Shown here: positions 35,064 through 44,090 of the stretch, piece by piece
Position numbering within the stretch: the first letter of the stretch is position 1
Layout of the letters: the number at the start of each line of letters is the position of its first letter
Assembly: GCF_019219065.1 (NCBI RefSeq)
Contig: NZ_JAHUWK010000005.1
Span: 1-64,000, forward strand
Reading direction: 5' to 3'
DNA from: Duganella sp. sic0402
Lineage (GTDB): Bacteria; Pseudomonadota; Gammaproteobacteria; Burkholderiales; Burkholderiaceae_D
Length of the DNA stretch: 64,000 nucleotides
Position numbers and translations under genes: made by a program
The notes under the pieces: generated by a model
Databases searched by the model: none
What the model was told of the DNA's origin: nothing
What the model saw: the letters and a program-made list of their open reading frames with translations, nothing else

Positions 35064-35825
35064 TTACTGCGTCGGCAATTCACGGCCCGGATCGGGTATC
35101 CCTGAAAGTATGGTCACCGCCACGCGACGGTTGCGTGCGCGGCCTTCGGCCGTGGCGTTGTCGGCGACCGGCTGGTTGGCGCTGTAGCCGACCGCCGTCA
35201 GGCGGCCCGGCGCCACGCCGGCGTCAATGAACAGGCGCACCACGCTGCTGGCGCGCACCGACGACAACTCCCAGTTGGACGGATAACGCGGATTGGCGAT
35301 CGGCTGGTTGTCGGTATGCCCTTCCACCTGCACATCATGGGTGTCCACCGCCAGCAGGCTGGCCACCGCGCGCAGCGCTTCCACCGAGGCCGGCATCAGC
35401 CGCGCATCGCCCGGATCGAACAGCACCGAGGCATTGATCTCGACGCTGACGCCACGGCTGTTCTGCGTCACCCGCACCTTGCCTTCCTTGACCAGCGGCG
35501 CCATGGTCGACAGCAGATCCTGCGCCAGCTTGGTCATCTGTTCTTTTTCCTTGCGCAGCAGCTCGGTGCGGCGCTTCAGGCCGGGATTCGGAATGGGCAG
35601 GTTCTGCACCTGGGTATTGACCGGCGTGGCCGAACCCTGGCCGCCAAAGGCGTTGCCGAGCGCATCGGAAAACACTTTGTACTTGCCAATATTGACCGCC
35701 GAAATCGCATACATGACCACGAAGAAGGCGAACAGCAGCGTGATGAAGTCGGCGTAGGAAATCAGCCAGCGCTCATGGTTTTCCGGTTCGTCGTCGAACT
35801 TCCTGCGGGCGCGCCGGTATTGCAT
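35064..35825 (-). CDS. motD: Flagellar stator protein MotD (MotB-like)
   Basis: The 253-residue protein has one membrane helix (about 22-45) beginning SYADFITLLFAFFVVMY. Its D26 is the expected ion-binding aspartate of MotB-type proteins. The C-terminal OmpA-like domain binds peptidoglycan (VEGHTDNQPIANPRYPSNWE). With MotC it forms a stator complex. Pseudomonas has the same fliA-proximal motCD arrangement beside a separate motAB, which is not in this window. Confidence 0.93.
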   Translation of the reverse strand: MQYRRARRKFDDEPENHERWLISYADFITLLFAFFVVMYAISAVNIGKYKVFSDALGNAFGGQGSATPVNTQVQNLPIPNPGLKRRTELLRKEKEQMTKLAQDLLSTMAPLVKEGKVRVTQNSRGVSVEINASVLFDPGDARLMPASVEALRAVASLLAVDTHDVQVEGHTDNQPIANPRYPSNWELSSVRASSVVRLFIDAGVAPGRLTAVGYSANQPVADNATAEGRARNRRVAVTILSGIPDPGRELPTQ

Positions 35826-35826
35826 G

Positions 35827-36573
35827 TCAATGCTCCCGCATCAGCGTGGCGATGCGCTCCTCGATGACGCGCGTGTGGTCGCCGGTGGCGATATCGTAGA
35901 ACACCTGCGCGGCGATCTCCTGCTGGTGCACGGCCTGGGTGACGATGGCTTTCAGCTTGTTGGCGATCGGATAGAAAAACAGATTGGCCAGGCCAACGCC
36001 GTAAATGGTTGAGACGAAGGCGATCGCAATCCCGGAACCCAGCTTGCTGGGATCGGTCAGGTTTTCCATCACGTGGATCAGGCCCAGCACGGCGCCCAGG
36101 ATGCCGATGGTCGGCGAATAGCCGGCCGCCGATTCCCAGATGCGCACCGCCTGCCGCTCCGCCGTTTCATAAGCGGTGATTTCGGTGTCCAGCAGCTGGC
36201 GCAGCTTTTCCGGCGCGATGCCGTCGACGATCAGGCGCAGGCCCTTGGTGTTGAACTGGTCCTTGGAGGCCAGCATATAGCGCTCCAGCGACAGCAGGCC
36301 GTCGCGGCGCGCCGCCTGGTTCCAGGCATTGATGTCGCGCGCCAATGCGGCGCGGCTGTCCTGCGGCGGCGCGAACACCAGCCGCAGCATGCGGATGCCG
36401 CGCACAAAAGTCTTGAAACGGGTTTGCAGCAGCACGGCGCCAAAGGTGCCGATCACCACGATCGCGAACGCCGCCGGTTGCAGCAAGGAGCTGATCTTGC
36501 CGCCTTCCATGGTCTGGCCGATGATGATGCCGGCCAGCGCCAGGAGCACCCCGGCTACACTGGCCCAGTCCAA
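35827..36573 (-). CDS. motC: Flagellar stator protein MotC (MotA-like)
   Basis: MotC (248 residues) has four membrane segments and the MotA/TolQ/ExbB signature: ESAAGYSPTIGILGAVLGLIHVM near 150 and GIAIAFVSTIYGVGLANLFF near 183. The large cytoplasmic loop between helices 2 and 3 is present. It overlaps the 3' end of fliA by 19 bases, showing operon coupling. Confidence 0.95.
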   Translation of the reverse strand: MDWASVAGVLLALAGIIIGQTMEGGKISSLLQPAAFAIVVIGTFGAVLLQTRFKTFVRGIRMLRLVFAPPQDSRAALARDINAWNQAARRDGLLSLERYMLASKDQFNTKGLRLIVDGIAPEKLRQLLDTEITAYETAERQAVRIWESAAGYSPTIGILGAVLGLIHVMENLTDPSKLGSGIAIAFVSTIYGVGLANLFFYPIANKLKAIVTQAVHQQEIAAQVFYDIATGDHTRVIEERIATLMREH

Positions 36574-37286
36574 GACCGCTCCCGGAGTGAGGCGCGCAAG
36601 CGCGCCACGGCCTGCGTATGCAATTGCGATACGCGCGATTCGGATACGCCCATCACGGCGCCAATTTCTTTCAAGTTGAGCTCCTCTTCGTAGTACAAGC
36701 CCATCAGCATCTTCTCGCGCTCCGGCAGCATGTCGATGGCGTCGATCACCGCCTGGCGGAAGTCGCCGTCCAGCAGCGAGCGCAGCGGGTCGGCGTCTTC
36801 GTCCGACGCATAACGATCAAGAAAACTGTCGTTGCCGTCGTCGTCGTGGAAATCCTCGTAATACACCAGCTGGTGGCCGCCGCCGTCGCCCAGCAGCTCC
36901 TGGTAGTCGGCCAGCGACAGCTTGAGCGACTTGGCCACTTCCGATTCGCTCGGCGGACGGCCCAGGCGCTGCTGCAAAGTCGACATCGCGGCCTCGACCT
37001 TGCGCATATTCTGCCGCAGCGAGCGCGGCAGCCAGTCGCTGCTGCGCAACTCGTCCAGCATGGCGCCGCGAATGCGCAGCACCGCATAGGTTTCAAATTG
37101 CGCGCCGTGGGTTTCTTCGTAACGGCTGATGGCGTCCAACAGGCCGATCATTCCGGCTTGCACCAGATCGTCCACTTCGACGCTGGGCGGCAATTTCGCC
37201 TTCATGTGGTGGGCCAAGCGCTTGACCAACGGCATATGCTCCGTCAGTAAGGTATCCTTGTCCGCTTTCCCTTTTACCGTATACAT
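36555..37286 (-). CDS. fliA: Flagellar sigma factor FliA (sigma-28)
   Basis: FliA (243 residues) directs late flagellar transcription. Region 2 is seen in HMPLVKRLAHHMKAKLPPSVE and DDLVQAGMIGLLDAISRYE. Region 4 is seen in MLPEREKMLMGLYYEEELNLKEIG with the helix-turn-helix VMGVSESRVSQLHTQAV. The flgM promoter at 34119 is a likely target. It is inhibited by FlgM encoded nearby on the other strand. Confidence 0.98.
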   Translation of the reverse strand: MYTVKGKADKDTLLTEHMPLVKRLAHHMKAKLPPSVEVDDLVQAGMIGLLDAISRYEETHGAQFETYAVLRIRGAMLDELRSSDWLPRSLRQNMRKVEAAMSTLQQRLGRPPSESEVAKSLKLSLADYQELLGDGGGHQLVYYEDFHDDDGNDSFLDRYASDEDADPLRSLLDGDFRQAVIDAIDMLPEREKMLMGLYYEEELNLKEIGAVMGVSESRVSQLHTQAVARLRASLRERSWTGPV

Positions 37287-37305
37287 TCGAATATTTATTA
37301 TTTAA

Positions 37306-38103
37306 TCAAGCGCTGAGGCTGTTACCCCCCAGCGTGAAGCGCCCTGCCAGTTGGCGAAATGCGACCGAAGCCCCGGCCAGCGGAAACGCATCGACCACCG
37401 CGCGCCCCAAGCGCGCTGCGCGTTGCAGGTACTCATCCGCAGGCACCGAGCCCATCGAAACCAGGTTGACGGCCAGGTAACGGCTTGCCGCTTGTGCCAT
37501 ATTATCGTAAACCACTCTTGCCTCGTCTTCAGAGGCGCCGGTGACCAGAATACCGAATGGCCGGCGGCCCAGTTCCTGGTTCAGCCGCTTAATCATACTG
37601 TACGCGGCCTTGATCGAGGTAGCGCTATTAGCAACTTGTACCACGATATCCGAGCTGGCCATGATCGGCACCGGGAAGGCGACACCGTCGAATTCGCCGT
37701 CCACCAGCACCATGCCGGTCTGCTTGACCAGCACATCAAAGGCCTTGGCCAGGCGCCGGGTTTCGTCCGGACCGGTACGCGCCGCGCCGCGCGTCATCGA
37801 CGCCACGGCAAAGCCCTGCGGCGCCTGATGGATCACCTGGTTCAGCGCGCATTCCTGGCGCGCCACGTTCAGCAGGCTGTGGCCACCGTCGACGCCAAGC
37901 CGGCTGGCCACGCCGTGGGCGCTGGCGCAGGCGTCGACGATCAGCACGTCGTTGCCGGCGCGGGCCAGCGAAGCGCCCAGATTGACCAGCATGGAACCCT
38001 TGTCATCCTGCGGCGCGGCCGACAGGAAGGTGACGATGCGGGGCTGCGGCCCCGCCAGCATGCGGCGTAAGCCTTCCGCCTGGTCAAAATTGAAGTTAGC
38101 CAA
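37306..38103 (-). CDS. flhG: FlhG/FleN-type MinD-like ATPase with degenerate P-loop
   Basis: FlhG controls flagellar number and location and stimulates the FlhF GTPase. I prefer the TTG at 38103, which overlaps the flhF stop and gives a 265-residue product with the family opening FDQAEGLRRMLAG, the DQAxxLR helix. An ATG at 38145 would add 14 residues. The fold otherwise fits MinD/ParA: DVLIVDACASAHG, then GMVLVDGEFDG. The usual GKGGxGKT Walker A is missing; that position reads SAAPQDDKGSMLVNL. ATP binding may therefore be lost or altered. Confidence 0.85.
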   Translation of the reverse strand: MANFNFDQAEGLRRMLAGPQPRIVTFLSAAPQDDKGSMLVNLGASLARAGNDVLIVDACASAHGVASRLGVDGGHSLLNVARQECALNQVIHQAPQGFAVASMTRGAARTGPDETRRLAKAFDVLVKQTGMVLVDGEFDGVAFPVPIMASSDIVVQVANSATSIKAAYSMIKRLNQELGRRPFGILVTGASEDEARVVYDNMAQAASRYLAVNLVSMGSVPADEYLQRAARLGRAVVDAFPLAGASVAFRQLAGRFTLGGNSLSA

Positions 38104-39547
38104 GGTGCACCTCGCGCGCGGCGCCAAAGCCGCCCATGTCGCCACTCATCAGCAGCGGCAGTTCCGCATCCTGGTACTGGGTATTGACGATATCGCGCTT
38201 CAATTTGAAAGCCCGGTCGATCAGGTAGGCTGGATCGGCCAGGTGCAGGTCTTCCGGCACGCGCTGGCCGTTCGATACATAGAACAGGTTCAGCTTGTGG
38301 CGGATCACCACGTCCAGCGCGTTGCCGATCGCGGCCGCCTCGTCCAGCTTGGTCATAATGCAGCCGGCCAGGCCGCTGCCCTGATAGGCGCGCACCACTT
38401 CGCTCAGGGTTTCCTGGGTGGCGGTGGCGTTCAGGCACAGCAGGCGCTTGACGTTGGCGCCGGCGCCTTGCAGCATCGACACTTGTTCGGTCACCATCTG
38501 GTCGCGCTGGCTGACGCCGACGGTGTCGATCAGCACGGTGTGCTTGTTCTTCAGTTCCTTGAGCGCGATGCGCAGGTCGGCTTCATCTTTCACCGAGTGC
38601 ACCATCACGCCGAGGATCTTGCCGTAGATGCGCAGTTGTTCATGCGCGCCGATACGGTAGGCGTCGGTGGTGATCAGCGCCAGCTTGTCCGGGCCGTGAC
38701 GCATCACGCAGCGGGCCGCCAGCTTGGCGGTGCTGGTGGTCTTGCCGACGCCGGTCGGGCCGACCAGCGCGAACACACCGCCCTGGTCGATCAGCGCGTC
38801 TTCGTTGGCCATGGTTTGCAGGTTACGGGTCAGCACCGTTTTAATCCAGCGCAGGCTGTCGGCAGCGTCGCGGCCGGCCGGCAGTTTTTCGATCAGGTAG
38901 CGCGCCAGGCTGGCCGAGAAGCCGGCCGCCAGCATTTCGCGCAGCACGGCGGTTTTCTGCGGCTCGCGCGCCTGGGTGGCACCCCAGGACAGCTCGGCCA
39001 GCTGGGTTTCCATCATGCCGCGCATGGCGCGGATCTCATTCATCATGCCGCTCATCTCGACGGCGGCGGATTCCTTGGCGCTGGCGACGGCGGCACTGAC
39101 CATGGCGGCGATCTGGCTGGCGTCGATCGACGGTGCGGCTTTCGGCTGCGCTGCGGGTGCAGGCACGGCGGCGGCGACCTTGCTGGCCAGCGACGAGTGC
39201 GAGGCGACCACACGGCGCTGCGGCTGTGGCTGAGATTGAGGCTGCATGCTGACTGGCTTGGCGGCCACCGGTGGCGACATATGCGGCAGTTCGTCTTCAA
39301 AGCGCGGTTCAACGCGATGGCTGACGATGGCGGCAGCGCCCAGGTCCAGCGATGGCGCCGGCTCGGCCATCGGCGAATGTGGGGCTGGCATGGCCAGCGA
39401 GGCGGCGTCGTCATTGGCCAGCGCGAGAATTTCGACGATACCGTCGGATTGACGGTTGGACAGGATCACGGCGTCAGGGCCGAGGGATTCGCGGACTTTG
39501 CGCAGCGCTTCGCGGGAAGTCGGTGCGGTAAATTTTTTAACGTTCAT
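38096..39547 (-). CDS. flhF: Signal-recognition-type GTPase FlhF
   Basis: FlhF places the flagellum at the cell pole. The 483-residue protein has a basic N-terminal B domain (MNVKKFTAPTSREALRKVRE), a long Pro/Gln/Ala linker (50-150), an N domain and the G domain. The P-loop GPTGVGKTTSTAKLA begins at 263, with DTVGVSQRDQ and TKLDEAAAIGNALDV as later G motifs. It overlaps flhG by 8 bases. Confidence 0.97.
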   Translation of the reverse strand: MNVKKFTAPTSREALRKVRESLGPDAVILSNRQSDGIVEILALANDDAASLAMPAPHSPMAEPAPSLDLGAAAIVSHRVEPRFEDELPHMSPPVAAKPVSMQPQSQPQPQRRVVASHSSLASKVAAAVPAPAAQPKAAPSIDASQIAAMVSAAVASAKESAAVEMSGMMNEIRAMRGMMETQLAELSWGATQAREPQKTAVLREMLAAGFSASLARYLIEKLPAGRDAADSLRWIKTVLTRNLQTMANEDALIDQGGVFALVGPTGVGKTTSTAKLAARCVMRHGPDKLALITTDAYRIGAHEQLRIYGKILGVMVHSVKDEADLRIALKELKNKHTVLIDTVGVSQRDQMVTEQVSMLQGAGANVKRLLCLNATATQETLSEVVRAYQGSGLAGCIMTKLDEAAAIGNALDVVIRHKLNLFYVSNGQRVPEDLHLADPAYLIDRAFKLKRDIVNTQYQDAELPLLMSGDMGGFGAAREVHLG

Positions 39548-39676
39548 GACCGTCTCTCAAGGGAACCAGGTTGAGCAGCACGTCCGCCAATAGCAAACGC
39601 CTTACTCCAATGATTCCATTATTGACGATGCACTCTGGAAACGATCTGATGAACAAGGGCAGAAATGGGCCGTATT

Positions 39677-40618
39677 TCAGTCGCCGAAAACTTCCTTGAG
39701 CGAGCGGGCGTCAACAAAGTTCAGCGCCCACTGCGCCAGCTGCCGCACATCCGCGCCCGCCACCCGCTTGACCACCGCCGAATCCAGCGGCCCGTAGCGC
39801 TTTTCCAATTGCGCAACCAGCTGCGCGCCCCGCCCTTCTTGCAGCCCTTCCTGCAGTCCCTTTTTCCAGCCGAGTTTCATGCCGTAGCGCTCAACGGAAG
39901 TGATATACACCATGGTCTCTCTCCTTTCCAACTGAAAAATGGCACGCTGGAACAAAGTGTCCAGCGGCTCAGGCAGGCGCATCAGCCAATCGATCATGCA
40001 GAAGAAATCGATGATACGCCGCTTGTCCCATTTTCGTTGATACAGAAGCTTGGTCAAGCGCCATTTGGCGCGCCGCCGCTGGTGAGGCCTGTGCCGGGTC
40101 TGCTGCGTCAGCAGATGCGCAGCGGTCACCAGGGCAAATGGATTCGGATCCTCCAGCAACGCACCCATATGCGGCGCATAATCCTGTAGTTTGACCACAG
40201 GAAAATCCAAGCGCAGCTCACAACCCAACAGGCGGTAGCTAAAACTCGACGGGCGCCACTGCCGGCTGCGGTCAGCCAGCACAGCCATGCTGGCCACCGG
40301 CTGAAAATAACGGTCATACACGCGATAATGATAGGTGAAGATCCGCTCGGCAAACTTGGGATCGCGCCAGCCTTGCACCTCCAGATGCAACAACACCCAC
40401 TGCTCGCTGCCGTCAAGCAGGCACACCCGCACCAGCTTGTCCAGCAGGCGGCGGCCCAGCTCGGCATCACGCGATAAGGCGGACAGTTCCTGGTCGAGAA
40501 AATCATGCGGGCGCGACCAGTCTATGGCCGCATGCGCATGCGGGAAATAAAAGGCCATGAATTCGGCGAAGTGGCCGGTGACCACCTCCTTCCACGGCGT
40601 GTCGTAGTCGTCATTCAT
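39677..40618 (-). CDS. Rpn/transposase-like PD-(D/E)XK nuclease family protein
   Basis: The 313-residue protein resembles the Rpn (recombination-promoting nuclease, YhgA-like) and DUF4351-type families. Marks are KEVVTGHFAEFMAFYFP at the start and a PD-(D/E)XK-like core ending WVLLHLEVQGWRDPKF. A C-terminal GLQEGLQEGRGAQLVAQLEKRYG stretch is followed by a helical end. It sits in the same direction between flhA and flhF, which are normally adjacent, so it is probably an insertion. No terminal repeats are evident. Confidence 0.75.
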   Translation of the reverse strand: MNDDYDTPWKEVVTGHFAEFMAFYFPHAHAAIDWSRPHDFLDQELSALSRDAELGRRLLDKLVRVCLLDGSEQWVLLHLEVQGWRDPKFAERIFTYHYRVYDRYFQPVASMAVLADRSRQWRPSSFSYRLLGCELRLDFPVVKLQDYAPHMGALLEDPNPFALVTAAHLLTQQTRHRPHQRRRAKWRLTKLLYQRKWDKRRIIDFFCMIDWLMRLPEPLDTLFQRAIFQLERRETMVYITSVERYGMKLGWKKGLQEGLQEGRGAQLVAQLEKRYGPLDSAVVKRVAGADVRQLAQWALNFVDARSLKEVFGD

Positions 40619-40661
40619 GCAAACAGTCTAGACTGCCTGCATGAACGCGCCGCGCGCTGGA

Positions 40662-42785
40662 TCAAGCCGGCTGCTGGCCGACCAGTGCAGTCACGCGGAT
40701 GGTTTTGCTTTCCGGGATCTCCGCGTGCGACAGCACCTTCAGCTGCGGCAGCGAACGGCGCAGGAAGCGCGACAGCAAGGCGCGCAGCGGCCCCGGCACC
40801 AGCAGCACCGGCGTCAGACCCAGCGCTTCCTGCTGCTGCGCCGCCGCAGCAGCCTGTTGGGCGATGGTATCGGCCAGGCCCGGCTCGATGCCGGCGCCGT
40901 CCGGACCGCTGGCCGCCAGCGCCTGCATCAGCAAGCGTTCCAGACGGTTATCCAGCGTCATCACCGACAGCTCGCCGGCGCCAGGGAATAGCTGCTGCAC
41001 GATCGCCCGGCCCAGCGCGATCCGCACCAGCGCCGTCAGGTCGCCCGGATCTTGCGTGTGCACCGCATGCTCGGCCAGCGTTTCGATAATGCTGCGCATG
41101 TCGCGGATGTGCACGCCTTCCGTCAGCAGGTTCTGCAGCACTTTCTGCAAGGTCGAGATCGACACCATCTTCGGCACCAGATCCTCGACCAGTTTCGGCG
41201 ATTCCTTGCTCAGGTGATCCAGCAGCGACTGCACTTCCGCACGGCCCAGCAGTTCCGAAGCGTGCGTGGTGATCAGGTGGTTCAGGTGGGTCGCCACCAC
41301 GGTGCCGGCATCGACTACCGTATAGCCCATGCCCTGCGCCTGGTCGCGCAGGCTGGCGTCGATCCACACTGCCGGCAGGCCGAAGGCCGGATCGTTGGTC
41401 ACCATGCCTTGCAAAGTACCGCTCGCCATGCCCGGATTGATCGCCAGGAACTGTCCGTTGAAGGCCTCGCCGGTGCCCACTTCCACGCCTTTCAGCGTGA
41501 TGCGGTAAGCCGACGGTTTCAGTTCCAGATTGTCGCGGATATGCACCGGCGGCGCCAGGAAACCTACTTCCTGCGCAAATTTCTTGCGGATGCCCTTGAT
41601 GCGTTTCAGCAGCTCGCCGCCCTGGGTCTTGTCCACCAGCGGGATCAAACGATAGCCAACCTCCAGACCCAGCGTATCGACCGGCATCACGTCCTGCCAG
41701 CTGGCCTCTTCCTGCTCGGCCGCCGCAGCGGCAGCCGGTGCAGCCGCCTCGGCCGCCGCGCTTTCCGCCGCAACCTTGCTGACTTTTTTCTTCGACATCA
41801 GGTAGCCGGCGCCGCCCAGCGCGCCAGCCAGCATCAGGAACACCAGATTAGGCATGCCTGGAATCAGGCCCATGCCGCCGATAATGCCGGCGGTGATATA
41901 CAGCACCTCAGGCTTGGCGAACAGCTCACTCACCAGTTGCGAACCGATGTCTTTGTCGTTGGCCACGCGCGACACCACGATACCGGCCGCGATCGAAATG
42001 ATCAGCGATGGAATCTGCGCCACCAGGCCGTCACCGATGGCCAGCAGCGTGTAGTTCTTGGTCGCGTCGCCAAACGCCATGTCGTGCTGGATCACGCCGA
42101 CCAGCAGGCCGCCGACCACGTTAATCACCGTCACTAGAATACCGGCGATGGCGTCGCCGCGCACGTACTTGGACGCACCGTCCATCGCGCCGTAGAACTC
42201 GGCCTCCATCGACACTTCGCTGCGGCGTTTTTTCGCCTCGGCTTCGCCGATCAGGCCGGCATTCAGGTCGGCGTCGATTGCCATCTGCTTGCCCGGCATT
42301 GCGTCCAGGGCGAAACGCGCGCCCACCTCGGCGATACGGCCCGCACCCTTGGTCACCACCACAAAGTTGATGATGGTCAGGATGATGAACACCACGATAC
42401 CGACCGTGTAGTTACCGCCGATCAGGAAGTGGCCAAACGCCTCGATCACTTTACCGGCCGCATCGGCGCCGGTATGGCCTTCGGTCAGCACGATACGGGT
42501 CGAGGCCACGTTCAGCGACAGGCGCAGCATGGTCGACACCAGCAGGATGGTCGGGAAGGACATGAAGTCCAGCGGCTTCACCGTGTACAGCGAAGTCAGC
42601 AGCACAATCACCGACAGCGCGATATTAAAGCTGAAGAACAGGTCCAGCACAAACGCCGGCAACGGCAGTATCATCATCGCCAGCAGCATGATGATCAGAA
42701 TCGGCGCCGCCAGGCTGGCCTTGTTCTGCGCATTGGCCAGGCCTTGCATCCATGGCGGTAACTTCACGTTGCTGAGGGCGTTCAT
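40662..42785 (-). CDS. flhA: Flagellar export gate protein FlhA
   Basis: FlhA (707 residues) is the large gate protein coupling proton flow to export. The N-terminal ~330 residues hold about eight membrane helices and the family's FHIPEP-type motifs, for example DFMSFPTILLVSTMLRLSLN and GRIAEVGARFALDAMPGKQMA. The cytoplasmic half docks chaperone-substrate complexes. It overlaps flhB by four bases. Confidence 0.98.
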   Translation of the reverse strand: MNALSNVKLPPWMQGLANAQNKASLAAPILIIMLLAMMILPLPAFVLDLFFSFNIALSVIVLLTSLYTVKPLDFMSFPTILLVSTMLRLSLNVASTRIVLTEGHTGADAAGKVIEAFGHFLIGGNYTVGIVVFIILTIINFVVVTKGAGRIAEVGARFALDAMPGKQMAIDADLNAGLIGEAEAKKRRSEVSMEAEFYGAMDGASKYVRGDAIAGILVTVINVVGGLLVGVIQHDMAFGDATKNYTLLAIGDGLVAQIPSLIISIAAGIVVSRVANDKDIGSQLVSELFAKPEVLYITAGIIGGMGLIPGMPNLVFLMLAGALGGAGYLMSKKKVSKVAAESAAAEAAAPAAAAAAEQEEASWQDVMPVDTLGLEVGYRLIPLVDKTQGGELLKRIKGIRKKFAQEVGFLAPPVHIRDNLELKPSAYRITLKGVEVGTGEAFNGQFLAINPGMASGTLQGMVTNDPAFGLPAVWIDASLRDQAQGMGYTVVDAGTVVATHLNHLITTHASELLGRAEVQSLLDHLSKESPKLVEDLVPKMVSISTLQKVLQNLLTEGVHIRDMRSIIETLAEHAVHTQDPGDLTALVRIALGRAIVQQLFPGAGELSVMTLDNRLERLLMQALAASGPDGAGIEPGLADTIAQQAAAAAQQQEALGLTPVLLVPGPLRALLSRFLRRSLPQLKVLSHAEIPESKTIRVTALVGQQPA

Positions 42786-43972
42786 GCGGGTGCTCCGTTA
42801 TTCAAATCTGGTTTCTTGCCGTTTTTCGGGATATAGGCCGGGTTCAGCGGGTCCATGGTTGGCGGCACATCAAGCTGTTTCGGTTCCACCGGACGGTTGC
42901 CGCCGCCACGGTTGAACACACGCAGCTGGAATACATACGCCAGCACCTCGGCCACCGCCGCATACAGCTGCTCCGGAATCTCGTCGCCGATCTCGGTGTG
43001 CTTGTACAGCGCGCGCGCCAGCGCCGGCGCTTCCAGCAGCGTGACCTTGTGTTCCTTGCCGAGTTCGCGGATCTTGGCCGCCACCTCGTCGGTACCCTTG
43101 GCCACCAGTTTCGGCGCGCCGCGCATGCCGTCGCTGTACTTCAGCGCCACCGCGTAGTGGGTCGGGTTGGTGACGATCACGTCGGCGGTCGGCACGTCGG
43201 CCATCATGCGGCGCTTGGCCATCTCGCGCTGCAGCTGGCGGATCTTGCCCTTGATCTGCGGATTACCGTCGGATTCCTTGGACTCCTGGATCAGCTCCTG
43301 GCGGGTCATCTTCAGCTTGTTGGCGTAGTGCCACATCTGATACGGGCCGTCGATGGCGGCGATCAGGCCCAGCGCGCCGACGATGAACATAAAGGTTGCC
43401 GCCAGCATGTTCAGCGTGTGCGCCATGCCCAGCTTGAGCGGCTCGACCGACAGGCCGATCACCGCGTCCTTGTACTTCAGCACCACCAGGTAGGCAACAA
43501 AACCCACCACCACGGTTTTCAGGATGGCCTTGACCAGTTCCACCAGCGCGTTCTTGGAGAACATATTGCTGATGCCGTTGATGGGATTAAGCTTGTTGAA
43601 ATTCGGTGTAAAGGCCTTGGCACTGAACAGCCAGCCGCCGACCAGCAGCGGCGAAGCCAGCGCCACAATCATCACCGCCACGCCCAAGGGCAGACAGGCG
43701 ATCAGCACCTGCACCAGGTCGACCGCAATACGGTGAAACAGCACATCGGGATTGAAAATCTGTTCCTGGTCCAGCTTCAGGCCGGACACCAGCACCGCTT
43801 CCAGTTGACGGATCAGACCGTCGCCAGTCGCCCACAGGCCAGCGCCAGCTGCCATCAGCACGGTAAACGTCGCTACTTCCCGCGATCGGGGAACGTCGCC
43901 TTCTTCACGCGCCTGCTCAAGGCGCTTCGCTGACGCGGGTTCGGTCTTTTCTGCGTCGCTGTCTTCTGCCAT
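42782..43972 (-). CDS. flhB: Flagellar export switch protein FlhB
   Basis: FlhB (396 residues) has four membrane helices and the self-cleaving cytoplasmic domain. The NPTH site is intact at residues 269-272 (VTNPTHYAVALKYSDG). Cleavage and contact with FliK change export from rod/hook to filament substrates. It starts the flhB-flhA-flhF-flhG-fliA-motC-motD operon. The 118-bp upstream gap to the next gene presumably holds the operon promoter; a short GGCGG/CCGCC hairpin lies at 44050-44066. Confidence 0.98.
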   Translation of the reverse strand: MAEDSDAEKTEPASAKRLEQAREEGDVPRSREVATFTVLMAAGAGLWATGDGLIRQLEAVLVSGLKLDQEQIFNPDVLFHRIAVDLVQVLIACLPLGVAVMIVALASPLLVGGWLFSAKAFTPNFNKLNPINGISNMFSKNALVELVKAILKTVVVGFVAYLVVLKYKDAVIGLSVEPLKLGMAHTLNMLAATFMFIVGALGLIAAIDGPYQMWHYANKLKMTRQELIQESKESDGNPQIKGKIRQLQREMAKRRMMADVPTADVIVTNPTHYAVALKYSDGMRGAPKLVAKGTDEVAAKIRELGKEHKVTLLEAPALARALYKHTEIGDEIPEQLYAAVAEVLAYVFQLRVFNRGGGNRPVEPKQLDVPPTMDPLNPAYIPKNGKKPDLNNGAPA

Positions 43973-44090
43973 GGGTCTGCCTGCTGCGTGGGTTAATCTT
44001 CGACCATGCCATTATCAATGGCCGCGCAGGCGTGTCATCGCTGGAATACGGCGGGTTTTCACCGCCATATCCACGATTCCACGAGGAAAC

